Of a stretch of 64,000 bases of DNA, positions 33,916 through 43,043 are shown piece after piece (positions within the stretch are counted from its first letter, which is position 1; each line of letters begins with the position of its first letter). The position numbers and the translations under genes were made by a program. Origin of the DNA: Pseudochryseolinea flava (GTDB taxonomy: Bacteria > Bacteroidota > Bacteroidia > Cytophagales > Cyclobacteriaceae); contig NZ_QMFY01000005.1 in the NCBI RefSeq assembly GCF_003286915.1, positions 62,001 to 126,000 of the forward strand, written 5' to 3'. The notes under the pieces are model-generated. The model made no database searches, had not been told where the DNA came from, and saw only the letters and a list, made by a program, of their open reading frames with translations.

Positions 33916-34986
33916 ATGTACCTCGTTTTTTCTGACTTTACATCAATAATTGATACGGTCGTTTCGTCGACCTGGATGTTCTTCTCATACCTCGCTGTAC
34001 TGATCGCTGTGGCTATTACATTCACGGTCTACAAACCGTTTCGTACGCCTTGGATGAATTACATTTTGCCAAGCCTATTTTCTATAGCATTCCTTTTTTC
34101 GCTGATCTATCTCACACGCGGTCCGTATGGGAGAGCAGTCGATTTTATCGATGTTGCATCAAATGGAAAACAACTTGCTTTAATTGAAACGCACGAGGTA
34201 GGAGATGGCGATGGTGGCACAACAACGCTCTATCGACTGTATGTGCTCGACTTAAAAACTGGAAACCGACTCGTGCGCCAAGTGCAGTCGTACGCTCAGA
34301 TTATTTGCATGACGGACCATTTGATTGCGATCGCTGAACCGCAAGGTGTTACTGGCTACAACATCTTTACAGGCGATGAGGAGAAATTATGGTCTAAAGA
34401 ATCTGGTTTTGAAAAATATCCTGAGTTGTCTTCAGGAATTAGTCAGTTGAGCTACGTGACAATCGATGAACATGATACTGCATTGCTGGCGATCACGGCG
34501 ATGGATGGCAAGCGCAATCATTACGACCTATCGGAAGAAAAACTAATTCCCGGCGACCATCCTCGGCGCTCTCATCATCGCTACGAAACAACTGCAGTAT
34601 TGGAGAATGGCGATTACTATTATTTCAAAGACGAAAACGGCGAAATAGGTCGCATGACCGTCGATCGAAAGGGGCAATCGAAGGCCTATCAAGAAACATT
34701 TTTATTGCCCAGAATTGTCTTTTTTGATGAATCTGATGATGTGATTATCGTGCGGCATTTCGAAACGTTAGGGAAAAAAAACGCGATATTTACTGCGGTT
34801 GATCTGGAGCTGAATAAATTGTGGGAGTTGAAGCAAAACGATCTTATCGGTGCAGACGCGGACGATGGAAACGCACGTGTTGGTATTCACTACAAGTTGA
34901 ATGAAAGGATAATTATCACGATAGGCAGTTGGGTGATTTCTGTGAATGCAAAAAACGGCGCAGTGTATTGGAAAAAGCCTTTGTGA
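33916..34986 (+). CDS. PA2928-like membrane protein with beta-propeller-like domain
   Basis: 356 residues with two N-terminal transmembrane helices (about 20-40, WMFFSYLAVLIAVAITFTVY; about 48-70, YILPSLFSIAFLFSLIYL), then a soluble part with repeated short beta-strands: GGTTTLYRLYVLDLKTGNRL, ITAMDGKRNHYDL and WVISVNAKNGAVYW. The pattern resembles PQQ/WD-like blades and the PA2928 family. Topology suggests the propeller lies on one side of the inner membrane. No function is known to me. It stands alone, with the next gene starting 66 bases later on the same strand. Confidence 0.65.
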   Translation: MYLVFSDFTSIIDTVVSSTWMFFSYLAVLIAVAITFTVYKPFRTPWMNYILPSLFSIAFLFSLIYLTRGPYGRAVDFIDVASNGKQLALIETHEVGDGDGGTTTLYRLYVLDLKTGNRLVRQVQSYAQIICMTDHLIAIAEPQGVTGYNIFTGDEEKLWSKESGFEKYPELSSGISQLSYVTIDEHDTALLAITAMDGKRNHYDLSEEKLIPGDHPRRSHHRYETTAVLENGDYYYFKDENGEIGRMTVDRKGQSKAYQETFLLPRIVFFDESDDVIIVRHFETLGKKNAIFTAVDLELNKLWELKQNDLIGADADDGNARVGIHYKLNERIIITIGSWVISVNAKNGAVYWKKPL

Positions 34987-35052
34987 TAAAATATGCGCAT
35001 TCATGTTTATGTAAATGCGTAATCGATTATCTTCATAGTAAAATCCTTTCCC

Positions 35053-35928
35053 TTGATTTCACCATTCAAAAGTCTTTGTGAACGACTAATGTTATTGACA
35101 TTGGTCTCGCTTTCTGCATGCTCGATTCGACAAACCGGAAGTGATATGGTTTTTGATTCCGTGCTCGTAAAAGCGGATGATTCGTTAACCACAATTGTCG
35201 ATAGTGAGCAACTCCCTGAGGGATTGTTATTCAAGGATAATGAAACGTTCTTTAAGGCTCTGGTGGAAAAGAAATTTGTAGCAGGCGAATTAATCGACAT
35301 CACATTCATTACGGAAAATCTAGTGTCCGTGGAAGAAGGAGAATCCGCGCAGCTTTCTGTTGCGTTAATTCAAAGCGGAGAGGGTGAATACGTAGGTGGA
35401 CGTGAAGGAATTCAATATGCAACTGTGCACTGTATGCTGGTTGTATTCAAGAAGGTAGGGGAAGAACAGGTATTCCGAGACTTTGTATCACTCGGCGATG
35501 TAGAAAGTCAAGGGCTTGTTTCTGGAAGTATTGAAGGTGAAGAAATCAAAATTACCGACGATAACGCAGCGGTGCTGATTCACTTTAAATCGTCCGAAGA
35601 AGGCGCCGGCGACTATGGTTTCCGAAAAGATGATGCATCGCTTTATGTTTTTGTGAAAAGCAAATTGACAAGCGTTCTTGAAATGACATTAGAAGACTAT
35701 CAATTTTCAAGCGATGAGCATGGTGATTATAGTGAGCGAAGTAGTGTAACCGAAATCAAGGTGTTGGATTCAAAATCTAATGGCTTGTACGACATATCAC
35801 TTCACACGACGGTGAACGTTTCCGTTACGAAAGATGAGGAATCGTATGACGGCAACGACGCCATTGAGGAGGCACCTGTTGATCCGATAACATACCGCTG
35901 GGATGGTGTAAAATATCAATCCAACTAA
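35053..35928 (+). CDS. Hypothetical lipoprotein, acidic
   Basis: The TTG at 35053 gives a charged n-region (ISPFKSLCERLM) followed by LLTLVSLSAC, a lipobox; the alternative ATG 35089 would leave only MLLTLVSLSAC. The 291-residue protein is markedly acidic (SVEEGESAQL, SIEGEEIKI, EESYDGNDAIEEA) with beta-like segments. No domain is recognised. It follows the PA2928-like gene on the same strand. Confidence 0.6.
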   Translation: MISPFKSLCERLMLLTLVSLSACSIRQTGSDMVFDSVLVKADDSLTTIVDSEQLPEGLLFKDNETFFKALVEKKFVAGELIDITFITENLVSVEEGESAQLSVALIQSGEGEYVGGREGIQYATVHCMLVVFKKVGEEQVFRDFVSLGDVESQGLVSGSIEGEEIKITDDNAAVLIHFKSSEEGAGDYGFRKDDASLYVFVKSKLTSVLEMTLEDYQFSSDEHGDYSERSSVTEIKVLDSKSNGLYDISLHTTVNVSVTKDEESYDGNDAIEEAPVDPITYRWDGVKYQSN

Positions 35929-35941
35929 GTGCTACGACACG

Positions 35942-38854
35942 CTACTTCATCGCCTTCCAGAGAATATCAACTGGGTGCAACGCTTTCCTTCCTGTGCCGT
36001 CTTTAATCTGGTGACGACAACTTGTTCCAGCCGCTGCGATGACTACATTCTCAGGCTGCTTTCTCACGGTTGGAAAAAGTACAAGCTCACCGATTTGCAT
36101 GGAGAGATCGAAATGTTCTTTTTCATAACCAAATGATCCCGCCATACCACAACATCCCGATGGAATCATGTGCACTTCATTGCTTCCCATGCGGGTGAGG
36201 ATTTTTTTCACGGGCACAAGAGATGACAATGCCTTTTGTTGACAATGGCCGTGAAGCTTGATCGTTAGTTTTTGTTCTTGGAATAAACTCAGATCGATTC
36301 TTCCCAGATCGAGTTCTCTAGCCAAAAACTCTTCAATCATAAAGGTATGTGCACCGATGCGGTATGCTGCGTCTTTCTCTTCACCGCGAAGTAAATCCGG
36401 ATACTCATCGCGGAAGGTAAGAATTGCCGAAGGTTCAATTCCAATCAACGGTGTTTCTGCAGTAATGAGATCTTTATAGATCGCTACATTTTTTCGCGCA
36501 AACTGCTGCGCTTGTTCGAGAAGCCCTTTCGATAAGAAACTCCTACCAGATTCTTCGTGCTCCACAAATCGAATGGTATAACCAAGTTTGTCGAGAAGCT
36601 TGACCGTCGTGATTCCGATTTCTGCTTCATTGTAGTTTAGTAATTCATCAATGAAGAGATATACAGTTTTCGCAGGCGTGTTAACTGTTGGTTTGAATTC
36701 TTTTAAAAACCATTTTCTCCAAGTTGTCTTCGAGATTGATGGCATGCTCCTATCGCGCGCAAAACCGATCAACGATTTAGCAGCGTTACCCAGGGTTTTG
36801 TTTTTGAACACAAAGTTGTATCCCCATGGCATGAGTGATGCGAGTTTCATGCCGAGTGCGAAATTTCCAATCAGGCGAGAACGGAAAGGAACACCCTTCT
36901 CTTTGTAATATTGATATTGCCATTCCTGCTTCAGCTTACCCATATCGACATTCGACGGACATTCTGATTTACATCCTTTGCAACTCAAACAAAGATCCAT
37001 TACTTCCTTGATCTCATCTTGTGCAAATGGATTTACTTTGTCGGAGTGCGTGATCATCTCCCGTAAAATATTCGCCCGCGCCCGCGTAGTATCTTTTTCA
37101 TGACGTGTGGCCATATAGCTCGGACACATCGTGCCACCACTCAATTCTGTCTTACGACAATCGCCGGAGCCATTACATTGCTCTGCCGAACGCAGAATGC
37201 CCAGCGTAGATGAAAAGTCTAGTACCGTATCGAACGTTTTTGTTTCCTGATCTTTTTCATAACGCAGGAATGTATCCATCGGTGGTGTATCAACAATCTT
37301 CCCTGGGTTGAAAATGTTTTGTGGATCCCACACGGCTTTCAGCTCTTTGATCAATTTGTAGTTGTGTTCACCAATCATCTGCGGAATGAATTCTCCGCGA
37401 AGACGACCGTCGCCGTGCTCACCTGATAAGGACCCGTTGTATTTTTTTACTAGCGTAGCAATCTCTTCAGCAATCGTTCTGAACAGCTTAATACCTTCTG
37501 CTTTTTTTAGATCGATGATCGGGCGCAGGTGGAGCTCTCCGGAACCTGCATGGGCATAATGTACGCTGTACAAATCATGCTTCTTTAAGATCTCGCCAAA
37601 TTCCGCGATGTAAGCCGGCAGATCATTAACATCCACCGCAGTGTCTTCAATTACGGGTACTGGCTTTTCATCGCCGGGTACATTGGACAGCAATCCTAAA
37701 CCTGCTTTACGAAGGTTCCATACTTTTTTAATATTGTCGCCACTCACAATCGGATATGAGTATCCCAATTGCTTTTGCTTGAGATCAGCAATCAGCGCTT
37801 CCGCGTCGGCTTGCGCTTGTGCTTCTGAATCGCGTGTAAGCTCAGCAACCATGATCGCCTGCGGATCACCTTCAATAAAAAATCTATTTTCTTGCTGACC
37901 GCGATTTCGCTTTGTGGCCTCAAATACGTAGTGGTCCATCAACTCGACAGCCGATGGATTATGCTGAAGCGCTACTAAATTTGCACGCAGCGATTCATCG
38001 ATACTCTGACAATGAATGCAAACTAATTTTTTATGCGGCGGATCAATCGGCGTCAACTTGATCTTGGCCGTGGTCACCACAGCAAGCGTTCCTTCTGATC
38101 CTGCAATCAGTCCACAGAAATTGAAAGGTCCTCCGCTTGCGTTGAATGGTTGCATCCGAGCAAGCATGTCGATTGCGTAACCCGTATTTCTTCTTTCGAT
38201 CGATGCTTTCGGAAATTCTTTTTCGATCTCTTTGATATTTTCTTCATCCGACAGAATGCGATCGATATGTTGATACAATTGATGTTCTAGTGTATCGCCG
38301 TTCGTTTTTTGTTTAAACGCTTCCTTGGTAGTAGGGCCGAACCAAACTTTATTTCCGTCTGATAGAAGTGCGTTAACTTCAAGCAAATGCTCTCGCGTAC
38401 TCCCGAAAACAACAGAGTTCGAGCCGCAAGAGTTGTTTCCGATCATCCCACCAATCATGGCGCGATTCGCGGTAGATGTCTCTGGCGCGAAAAAGAATCC
38501 GTAAGATTTCAGATGTTGGTTCAGATCATCACGCACGATGCCGGGTTGAACGATGGCCCAGCGCTCTTCAACATTCACTTCGATGATTTTGTTGAAGTGC
38601 TTCGAGATGTCAACAACTATCCCAGCACCAACGACCTGTCCTGCTAATGATGTTCCCGCCGTTCTCGGGATAATCGATGTTTTATTTTTGCTTGCAAACT
38701 GAATGAGCTTGACAAGGTCATTTTCGGATTTTGGAATCGCTACGGCTTGTGGCATCTCACGATATGCAGAAGCATCAGTAGCATAAAGTCTACGGGTAGT
38801 CTCGTCTGTAAAAAGATCTCCTTCAAGATCTTTACGCAGGGCATCAAAGTTCAT
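35942..38854 (-). CDS. FAD-linked oxidase/Fe-S protein, D-lactate or glycolate dehydrogenase type
   Basis: The ATG at 38854 (MNFDALRKDLEGDLF) is preferred over the in-frame TTG at 38863. About 970 residues: FAD-binding PCMH domain (about 35-220; TAGTSLAGQVVGAGIVVDIS, MIGNNSCGSNSVVFGSTREH), FAD-oxidase C-terminal domain (about 220-480; HYAHAGSGELHLRPIID, HGDGRL), Fe-S domain (about 560-640; CNGSGDCRKT, CLSCKGCKSECPSNVDMG) and a CCG domain (about 730-960; SGCCGMAGSFGYEKEH). This resembles E. coli YdiJ and other D-2-hydroxyacid dehydrogenases that pass electrons to quinones or an Fe-S acceptor. It is a single, very long fusion of subunits often found separately. Confidence 0.93.
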   Translation of the reverse strand: MNFDALRKDLEGDLFTDETTRRLYATDASAYREMPQAVAIPKSENDLVKLIQFASKNKTSIIPRTAGTSLAGQVVGAGIVVDISKHFNKIIEVNVEERWAIVQPGIVRDDLNQHLKSYGFFFAPETSTANRAMIGGMIGNNSCGSNSVVFGSTREHLLEVNALLSDGNKVWFGPTTKEAFKQKTNGDTLEHQLYQHIDRILSDEENIKEIEKEFPKASIERRNTGYAIDMLARMQPFNASGGPFNFCGLIAGSEGTLAVVTTAKIKLTPIDPPHKKLVCIHCQSIDESLRANLVALQHNPSAVELMDHYVFEATKRNRGQQENRFFIEGDPQAIMVAELTRDSEAQAQADAEALIADLKQKQLGYSYPIVSGDNIKKVWNLRKAGLGLLSNVPGDEKPVPVIEDTAVDVNDLPAYIAEFGEILKKHDLYSVHYAHAGSGELHLRPIIDLKKAEGIKLFRTIAEEIATLVKKYNGSLSGEHGDGRLRGEFIPQMIGEHNYKLIKELKAVWDPQNIFNPGKIVDTPPMDTFLRYEKDQETKTFDTVLDFSSTLGILRSAEQCNGSGDCRKTELSGGTMCPSYMATRHEKDTTRARANILREMITHSDKVNPFAQDEIKEVMDLCLSCKGCKSECPSNVDMGKLKQEWQYQYYKEKGVPFRSRLIGNFALGMKLASLMPWGYNFVFKNKTLGNAAKSLIGFARDRSMPSISKTTWRKWFLKEFKPTVNTPAKTVYLFIDELLNYNEAEIGITTVKLLDKLGYTIRFVEHEESGRSFLSKGLLEQAQQFARKNVAIYKDLITAETPLIGIEPSAILTFRDEYPDLLRGEEKDAAYRIGAHTFMIEEFLARELDLGRIDLSLFQEQKLTIKLHGHCQQKALSSLVPVKKILTRMGSNEVHMIPSGCCGMAGSFGYEKEHFDLSMQIGELVLFPTVRKQPENVVIAAAGTSCRHQIKDGTGRKALHPVDILWKAMK

Positions 38855-38871
38855 AGGGCGCAAAACTAATT

Positions 38872-38879
38872 CAAATATA
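38872..38879 (-). promoter_or_regulatory. Minus-7 box for the FAD-linked oxidase gene
   Basis: The minus strand reads TATATTTG, an exact TAnnTTTG match, 17 bases upstream of the ATG at 38854. A TTTG box lies 29 bases further upstream, farther than the usual 19-21, so the upstream element is uncertain. Confidence 0.45.
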
Positions 38880-38997
38880 GTTTCGAAATCGCGATTGCTT
38901 CAATTAAACAAACCCATCGCGCCTACTTTCATGAATGAATTTTTTAAAACGTTTTCGTGTTGAGAACCTAACAAACAATAGCCTGTTTTGTGAGAGA

Positions 38998-39028
38998 TTT
39001 TATTAACCCTCCAAAAATGTTATCTTTG
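38998..39028 (+). promoter_or_regulatory. Promoter candidate for the DEAD-box helicase gene
   Basis: TATCTTTG (39021-39028) matches TAnnTTTG exactly. TTTT (38998-39001) lies 19 bases upstream in the -33 position. Start at about 39036 would give a 5' leader of about 100 bases before ATG 39135, a length often seen in cold-regulated helicase genes. Confidence 0.5.
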
Positions 39029-39134
39029 GCACTTGAAATACGCTCAACAGGCAGCTGTTCAATCCGAATCCGCGATCTGCTCGAATTTCTCAAATAGGAT
39101 ACCTACACCAGATCGCTTTTTTTAAACAAATTAC

Positions 39135-40415
39135 ATGTCATTTCAGCAATTTAATTTATCGCCAGCAATTCTTCGTGCCCTTCAAGACCAAGAATACATT
39201 ACGCCTACACCCATTCAGCAACAAGCAATTCCGGTTGTTTTATCACAGCGTGATCTGCTTGGCTGCGCACAAACCGGAACAGGAAAGACTGCCGCGTTTT
39301 CGTTGCCTATGTTAGAGCGCCTTCATCAACGCGCTTCTCAACCTTTTGTTAAAGCTCTCGTACTAGCGCCAACCCGCGAACTTGCTTTGCAAATTGGAGA
39401 AAATATTAAGGCTTACAGCAAATACCTCCGACTTGAACACGCCGTGATTTTCGGGGGTGTTTCGCAGCACCATCAAGTGCAACAATTACGACGTGGTGTC
39501 GACATCATCATCGCCACGCCCGGAAGGTTGTTGGATCTTGTGAATCAAGGCATCGTGAAGCTCAATAAAATCGAGATCCTCGTGCTCGACGAAGCAGATC
39601 GCATGTTCGACATGGGATTTATCAATGACCTTCGAAAAATTGTAAAGCTTACACCCACATCGCGACAGACGCTACTTTTTTCGGCAACGATGCCTCCGGA
39701 AATTCAAGACCTTGCCATGAGCATCTTGAAAGATCCTGTTGAAATAAAAGTAACACCGGTATCCTCGACAGCGACTACCATCAATCAATCCGTTTATTTC
39801 GTCGAAAAGAATAATAAACGTGGATTGTTACAGCACGTTATTCGCGAGCAGCAAATGCAAAACGTGTTGGTATTTACACGTACCAAACGCGGTGCGGATC
39901 GTGTAGCCATGACGTTGAACAAAGGCGGCATCAGCGCGGCAGCCATTCACGGCGACAAATCACAACAAGCACGTCAGAAAGCGTTGGCGAATTTTAAAAA
40001 TAAATCGCTCACCGTATTGGTTGCTACGGATATCGCTGCGCGCGGTATCGATGTAGACGACCTTTCATTCGTGATCAACTACGAACTTCCCAATGTACCG
40101 GAGACTTACGTTCACCGTATCGGCAGAACGGGACGCGCCGGTGCAAACGGATCTGCATTATCTTTCTGTGATCAGGAGGAAAAAGAATACCTGAGAGATA
40201 TCATTAAAACCATTAAGAAAGATATCGAAGTTGTGGGTGAGCATCCTTTTCAGGGAGGTGTAACACCAGAGCTTGCTGTAAAGCATACACCATCGCAGCC
40301 CAAGGCTAACAACGATCATGCAAAACATCGACCGAAAGGAAACGGTAATGGTAATCGGGGAAGAAAACGTTGGGGGAATAAGAAAAACGCGAATCCAGGA
40401 AAAACCATTTTATAA
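39135..40415 (+). CDS. rhlE: DEAD-box RNA helicase, RhlE-type
   Basis: 426 residues with the full motif set: Q motif (TPTPIQQQAIP), Walker A (AQTGTGKT), PTRELALQI, TPGR, DEAD in VLDEADRMFDMGF, SAT, and HRIGRTGRAG. The C-terminal tail (about 370-426) is rich in basic residues (RPKGNGNGNRGRKRWGNKKN), typical for RNA binding. It unwinds or remodels RNA in the cytoplasm, for example in ribosome assembly or at low temperature. A promoter and about 100-base leader precede it. The RhlE name rests on length and basic tail and is the usual call for this type. Confidence 0.95.
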   Translation: MSFQQFNLSPAILRALQDQEYITPTPIQQQAIPVVLSQRDLLGCAQTGTGKTAAFSLPMLERLHQRASQPFVKALVLAPTRELALQIGENIKAYSKYLRLEHAVIFGGVSQHHQVQQLRRGVDIIIATPGRLLDLVNQGIVKLNKIEILVLDEADRMFDMGFINDLRKIVKLTPTSRQTLLFSATMPPEIQDLAMSILKDPVEIKVTPVSSTATTINQSVYFVEKNNKRGLLQHVIREQQMQNVLVFTRTKRGADRVAMTLNKGGISAAAIHGDKSQQARQKALANFKNKSLTVLVATDIAARGIDVDDLSFVINYELPNVPETYVHRIGRTGRAGANGSALSFCDQEEKEYLRDIIKTIKKDIEVVGEHPFQGGVTPELAVKHTPSQPKANNDHAKHRPKGNGNGNRGRKRWGNKKNANPGKTIL

Positions 40416-40453
40416 TCCGACGCTGCCATAAGAAAGTAATTTTATCTTGCGGC

Positions 40454-41596
40454 ATGCTTTCATTCAAACAGTCAATAGGGTTTAAAGAATTCTTCGAGAG
40501 CGATCGATCAGGAGGGGTGGTGTTGATCTTCTGCACAATCATCTCGCTTCTATTGGCGAATATTTCCGAAAGTTACATCGACGTCTGGAATACGCCAATC
40601 GGTGAGCACACACTCACCCATTGGATCAACGATGGTTTGATGACCATCTTCTTCTTGTTGATTGGCCTCGAACTGGAACGGGAAGTTTACATCGGTGAGT
40701 TATCAAACTTTAAAAAGGCATCCTTGCCAATCGTCGCAGCACTGGGGGGCATGATCGTTCCTGCAGCATGCTATTTTTTTGTAAATCGTCATTCTGAGTT
40801 TTCGCGTGGCATTGGTATTCCCATGGCCACGGACATTGCTTTTGCGCTCGGTGTATTGTCGCTGTTGGGTAAACGCGTTCCGCTTGCGCTCAAAATTTTT
40901 CTCACAGCCCTCGCAGTAATCGATGACCTCGGGGCAATTTTACTCATCGCCATTTTCTATACACAACAAATTAGCTGGCTCTACCTCTCGTTAGCCATAG
41001 GCATCTTTGTCGTGCTCCTCGTCTTAAATCGATTGAAAGTACATCGTATGTGGCCGTACCTTAGCCTAGGCGTTGTCATGTGGTATTGTATGATTCATTC
41101 CGGTGTACATGCAACCATTACCGGCGTTCTGTTGGCTTTCGCCATTCCATTCGGCAATGGTGATGAGGGCACGCCTTCAGCTAAGCTTCATCATTTACTA
41201 CACAAGTCCGTTGCCTTTATTATTCTTCCGATTTTTGCCATTGCCAATACAGCAATACCCATCAGTAGCACCTTTTACGTCCAATTAGGAAACACGATTG
41301 GTGTGGGAATTATGATCGGCCTCTTAATCGGCAAGCCTCTTGGCATCATCGGATTTACTTGGATTGCCGTGAAGACAAACGTAGGGAAGCTATCGCAAAG
41401 TCTCACCTGGAAGCACATTATCGGTGCCGGCTTTCTAGGTGGAATTGGATTCACCATGTCTATCTTCATTAGCCTACTGGCTTTCTCTGATTCGGTATTG
41501 ATTGACCAAGCAAAGATCGCCGTGATGATTTTTTCTGTGATCGCCGGGTTGATTGGATTCTTTTGGCTGAAAGTCAACATCAAACAGCCATCGTGA
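40454..41596 (+). CDS. nhaA: Na+/H+ antiporter NhaA
   Basis: 380 residues with about 11-12 transmembrane helices. Key family features: AVIDDLGAILLIAIFYT with the paired aspartates of ion binding, FFLLIGLELEREVYIGEL, PMATDIAFALGVLSLLG, and FLGGIGFTMSIFISLLAFS. It exchanges sodium for protons across the inner membrane in pH and salt homeostasis. It starts 38 bases after the helicase stop on the same strand; TATCTTGC (about 40444-40451) lies just before the start. It is a standard member with no visible defect. Confidence 0.96.
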   Translation: MLSFKQSIGFKEFFESDRSGGVVLIFCTIISLLLANISESYIDVWNTPIGEHTLTHWINDGLMTIFFLLIGLELEREVYIGELSNFKKASLPIVAALGGMIVPAACYFFVNRHSEFSRGIGIPMATDIAFALGVLSLLGKRVPLALKIFLTALAVIDDLGAILLIAIFYTQQISWLYLSLAIGIFVVLLVLNRLKVHRMWPYLSLGVVMWYCMIHSGVHATITGVLLAFAIPFGNGDEGTPSAKLHHLLHKSVAFIILPIFAIANTAIPISSTFYVQLGNTIGVGIMIGLLIGKPLGIIGFTWIAVKTNVGKLSQSLTWKHIIGAGFLGGIGFTMSIFISLLAFSDSVLIDQAKIAVMIFSVIAGLIGFFWLKVNIKQPS

Positions 41597-41685
41597 ATCG
41601 TTAATCGTTAATCGTTAAGCGTTAAACGTGAATCGTTATCCGGACAGCTTACTACACGTTAATCATGAATCGTTAACTGTTACCT
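41595..41685. repeat. Cluster of AATCGTTA-like heptamers
   Basis: ATCGTTA occurs three times in a near-tandem run at 41597-41617, with further copies and reverse-complement-like TTAATC at about 41631-41637 and 41659-41675. It fills the gap after nhaA. No longer structure is evident. Confidence 0.6.
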
Positions 41686-41757
41686 TCGATCTTTTCATCC
41701 GCTTTAGATTGATACGCTAGAGTTTCTAATTTTGCAATTCATCAACGATGATCAACC

Positions 41758-41967
41758 ATGGCAAAATTTATCGAAGTAACAGTCACAGAAGAAGAAGAAA
41801 CAAAAACAGAGCTTATCAATATTGAAAGTATCGGACGTGTATTTCCGAGTCCGCAAAACACGAGGAAGAGTATTATCGAATTAAATTACCATAGTATCAA
41901 CGACTCGCCTGTTTACCTGGAGGTGGAAATGCCATACGATACATTGAGGCTACATTTTCTAGGATAA
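41758..41967 (+). CDS. Small conserved hypothetical protein
   Basis: 69 residues, MAKFIEVTVTEEEETKTELI at the start, no signal peptide and no TM segment. The short beta/alpha pattern (IESIGRVFPSP, SIIELNYHS) recalls small FlbD-like or other single-fold proteins, without clear identity. It is followed closely by a hairpin on the opposite strand. Confidence 0.6.
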   Translation: MAKFIEVTVTEEEETKTELINIESIGRVFPSPQNTRKSIIELNYHSINDSPVYLEVEMPYDTLRLHFLG

Positions 41968-41971
41968 AAAA

Positions 41972-41995
41972 AAAGCGACTTTTCAGGCCGCCTTT
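41972..41995 (-). terminator. Terminator for the small gene at 42025-42264
   Basis: On the minus strand AAAGGCGGC (41995-41987) and GTCGCTTT (41979-41972) form an imperfect stem followed by TTTTTTTTTA. It may also act on the plus-strand small gene, where GC-rich stem sequence follows. Confidence 0.6.
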
Positions 41996-42024
41996 CGATA
42001 TATAGATTAAAGCAAGATTGTAAT

Positions 42025-42264
42025 TCATTCTTGAATCGACGTGCGATACAATTTCATTTTTTCAGCAGCTGCGAGCAGCGCGTGCTGGATCGACGTGTAT
42101 CGTGCGAGGTCGCCATTTTCGTTGGTGTCAGAAATCGTCCACAATTTTCTACATTGATCATCTTTGGCGATAAAATGCAGATGGAATCCATCGGTGAAAG
42201 TACTGTCATTACTGGTTAGTCCGGCAATCGATGAGCTCGTGGATATGGATACTTCTATGGTCAT
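42025..42264 (-). CDS. Small hypothetical protein
   Basis: 79 residues, MTIEVSISTSSSIAGLTSND at the start, with FHLHFIAKDDQCRKLWTISD and ALLAAAEKMKLYRTS. No signal peptide, TM segment or known domain. A terminator-like structure lies downstream. Low-complexity serine/threonine start suggests possible extracellular or regulatory role, but nothing specific can be claimed. Confidence 0.5.
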   Translation of the reverse strand: MTIEVSISTSSSIAGLTSNDSTFTDGFHLHFIAKDDQCRKLWTISDTNENGDLARYTSIQHALLAAAEKMKLYRTSIQE

Positions 42265-42368
42265 GGCAATACGTTCGGTTTGTTCGATAAGTCGATTCGT
42301 GAAAGTAAAACTTGATGCCAGCGGGCGTTGGGAAAATCAACAATTCCGGCCGGATACAACAGTTGCGA

Positions 42369-42611
42369 CTATTTTGCCTTAAAAGAACAAAAGAATTCTT
42401 CTAAGGAAACGCGATGTATACTCAATAGTTTCAATAGTGTTTTTATGGTAATGTTCGCCTTACCATTTTCAATTTTCCAATATTGATTGGGCGGTAGTTT
42501 GTGTTCTAAGGCAAAATTTAGCACGGTGTCATAGCCTTTTTTCATTCGGAGATGCGACAATTCTTCGCCAATTTCTTCGAGCGTAGCCGCTAAAATTTTT
42601 CTTGATTTCAT
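42369..42611 (-). CDS. XRE-type small helix-turn-helix protein
   Basis: 80 residues. LSHLRMKKGYDTVLNFALEH, KLPPNQYWKIENGKANITIK and LLKLLSIHRVSLEEFF form the four- to five-helix pattern of the Cro/C1 HTH, with the recognition helix around NQYWKIENGK. It would bind DNA as a dimer in the cytoplasm. It is not adjacent to a toxin gene, and the nearby 79-residue gene lies on the same strand 104 bases downstream, so a small toxin-antitoxin pair is not supported. Confidence 0.75.
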   Translation of the reverse strand: MKSRKILAATLEEIGEELSHLRMKKGYDTVLNFALEHKLPPNQYWKIENGKANITIKTLLKLLSIHRVSLEEFFCSFKAK

Positions 42612-43043
42612 ACGACGTGTACAATTTGTTTATCAATCGTTATTCACTGTCATTGACTCACCCCAACCCTTTCATTCCCTAAAGGGTCAGCCCGCAAACC
42701 GAGTTCCCCTTCAGGGCATAGGGGTGAAGACAACTCAATAGCTGAAAGAGGTCGTTTAAGTCAATAACATCGAATCCTTATCCAAAAAATTTGCCAGTGG
42801 CCTATTCGCCCGTCACGCGTAGGTTGTACGTTCTAAATGTGGAAAAACTCTACAAAATCAAACCCAATATCGCCACAATTCTACAATGGCATTTGCCTTT
42901 TATGATAAAGCGCTAACCATGCTTATTCCCGCTCTCAAGTATGTCATCGGCGGCTTTTGACGTGTCTCTTATAGCGTGTGCACACGTCACGCGCCTTTCA
43001 ACTTTACAGCTGAAATTGTACCTTCCGAACAAATTTTACGGCT
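42612..43043. other. Gene-free stretch upstream of the YdjC-like gene
   Basis: 432 bases with no supported gene. It holds the inverted-repeat element at 42659-42726 and otherwise unremarkable sequence. The leader of the YdjC-like gene occupies the right end. Confidence 0.5.
42659..42726. repeat. REP-like inverted-repeat element
   Basis: CACCCCAACCCTTT and CCCTAAAGGG at the left mirror TTCCCCTTCAGGG and TAGGGGTG at the right, forming an imperfect 68-base inverted repeat. This resembles small dispersed elements of Bacteroidota intergenic regions. Copy number in the genome is not known from this window. Confidence 0.55.

Noticed and set aside
41595-41685. CRISPR-like array
   Set aside because: Units are only 7-8 bases, without regular spacers, and no cas gene is present.
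42025-42611. Toxin-antitoxin pair formed by the XRE protein and the 79-residue protein
   Set aside because: The gap is 104 bases, neither protein resembles known partners, and nothing else supports the pairing.
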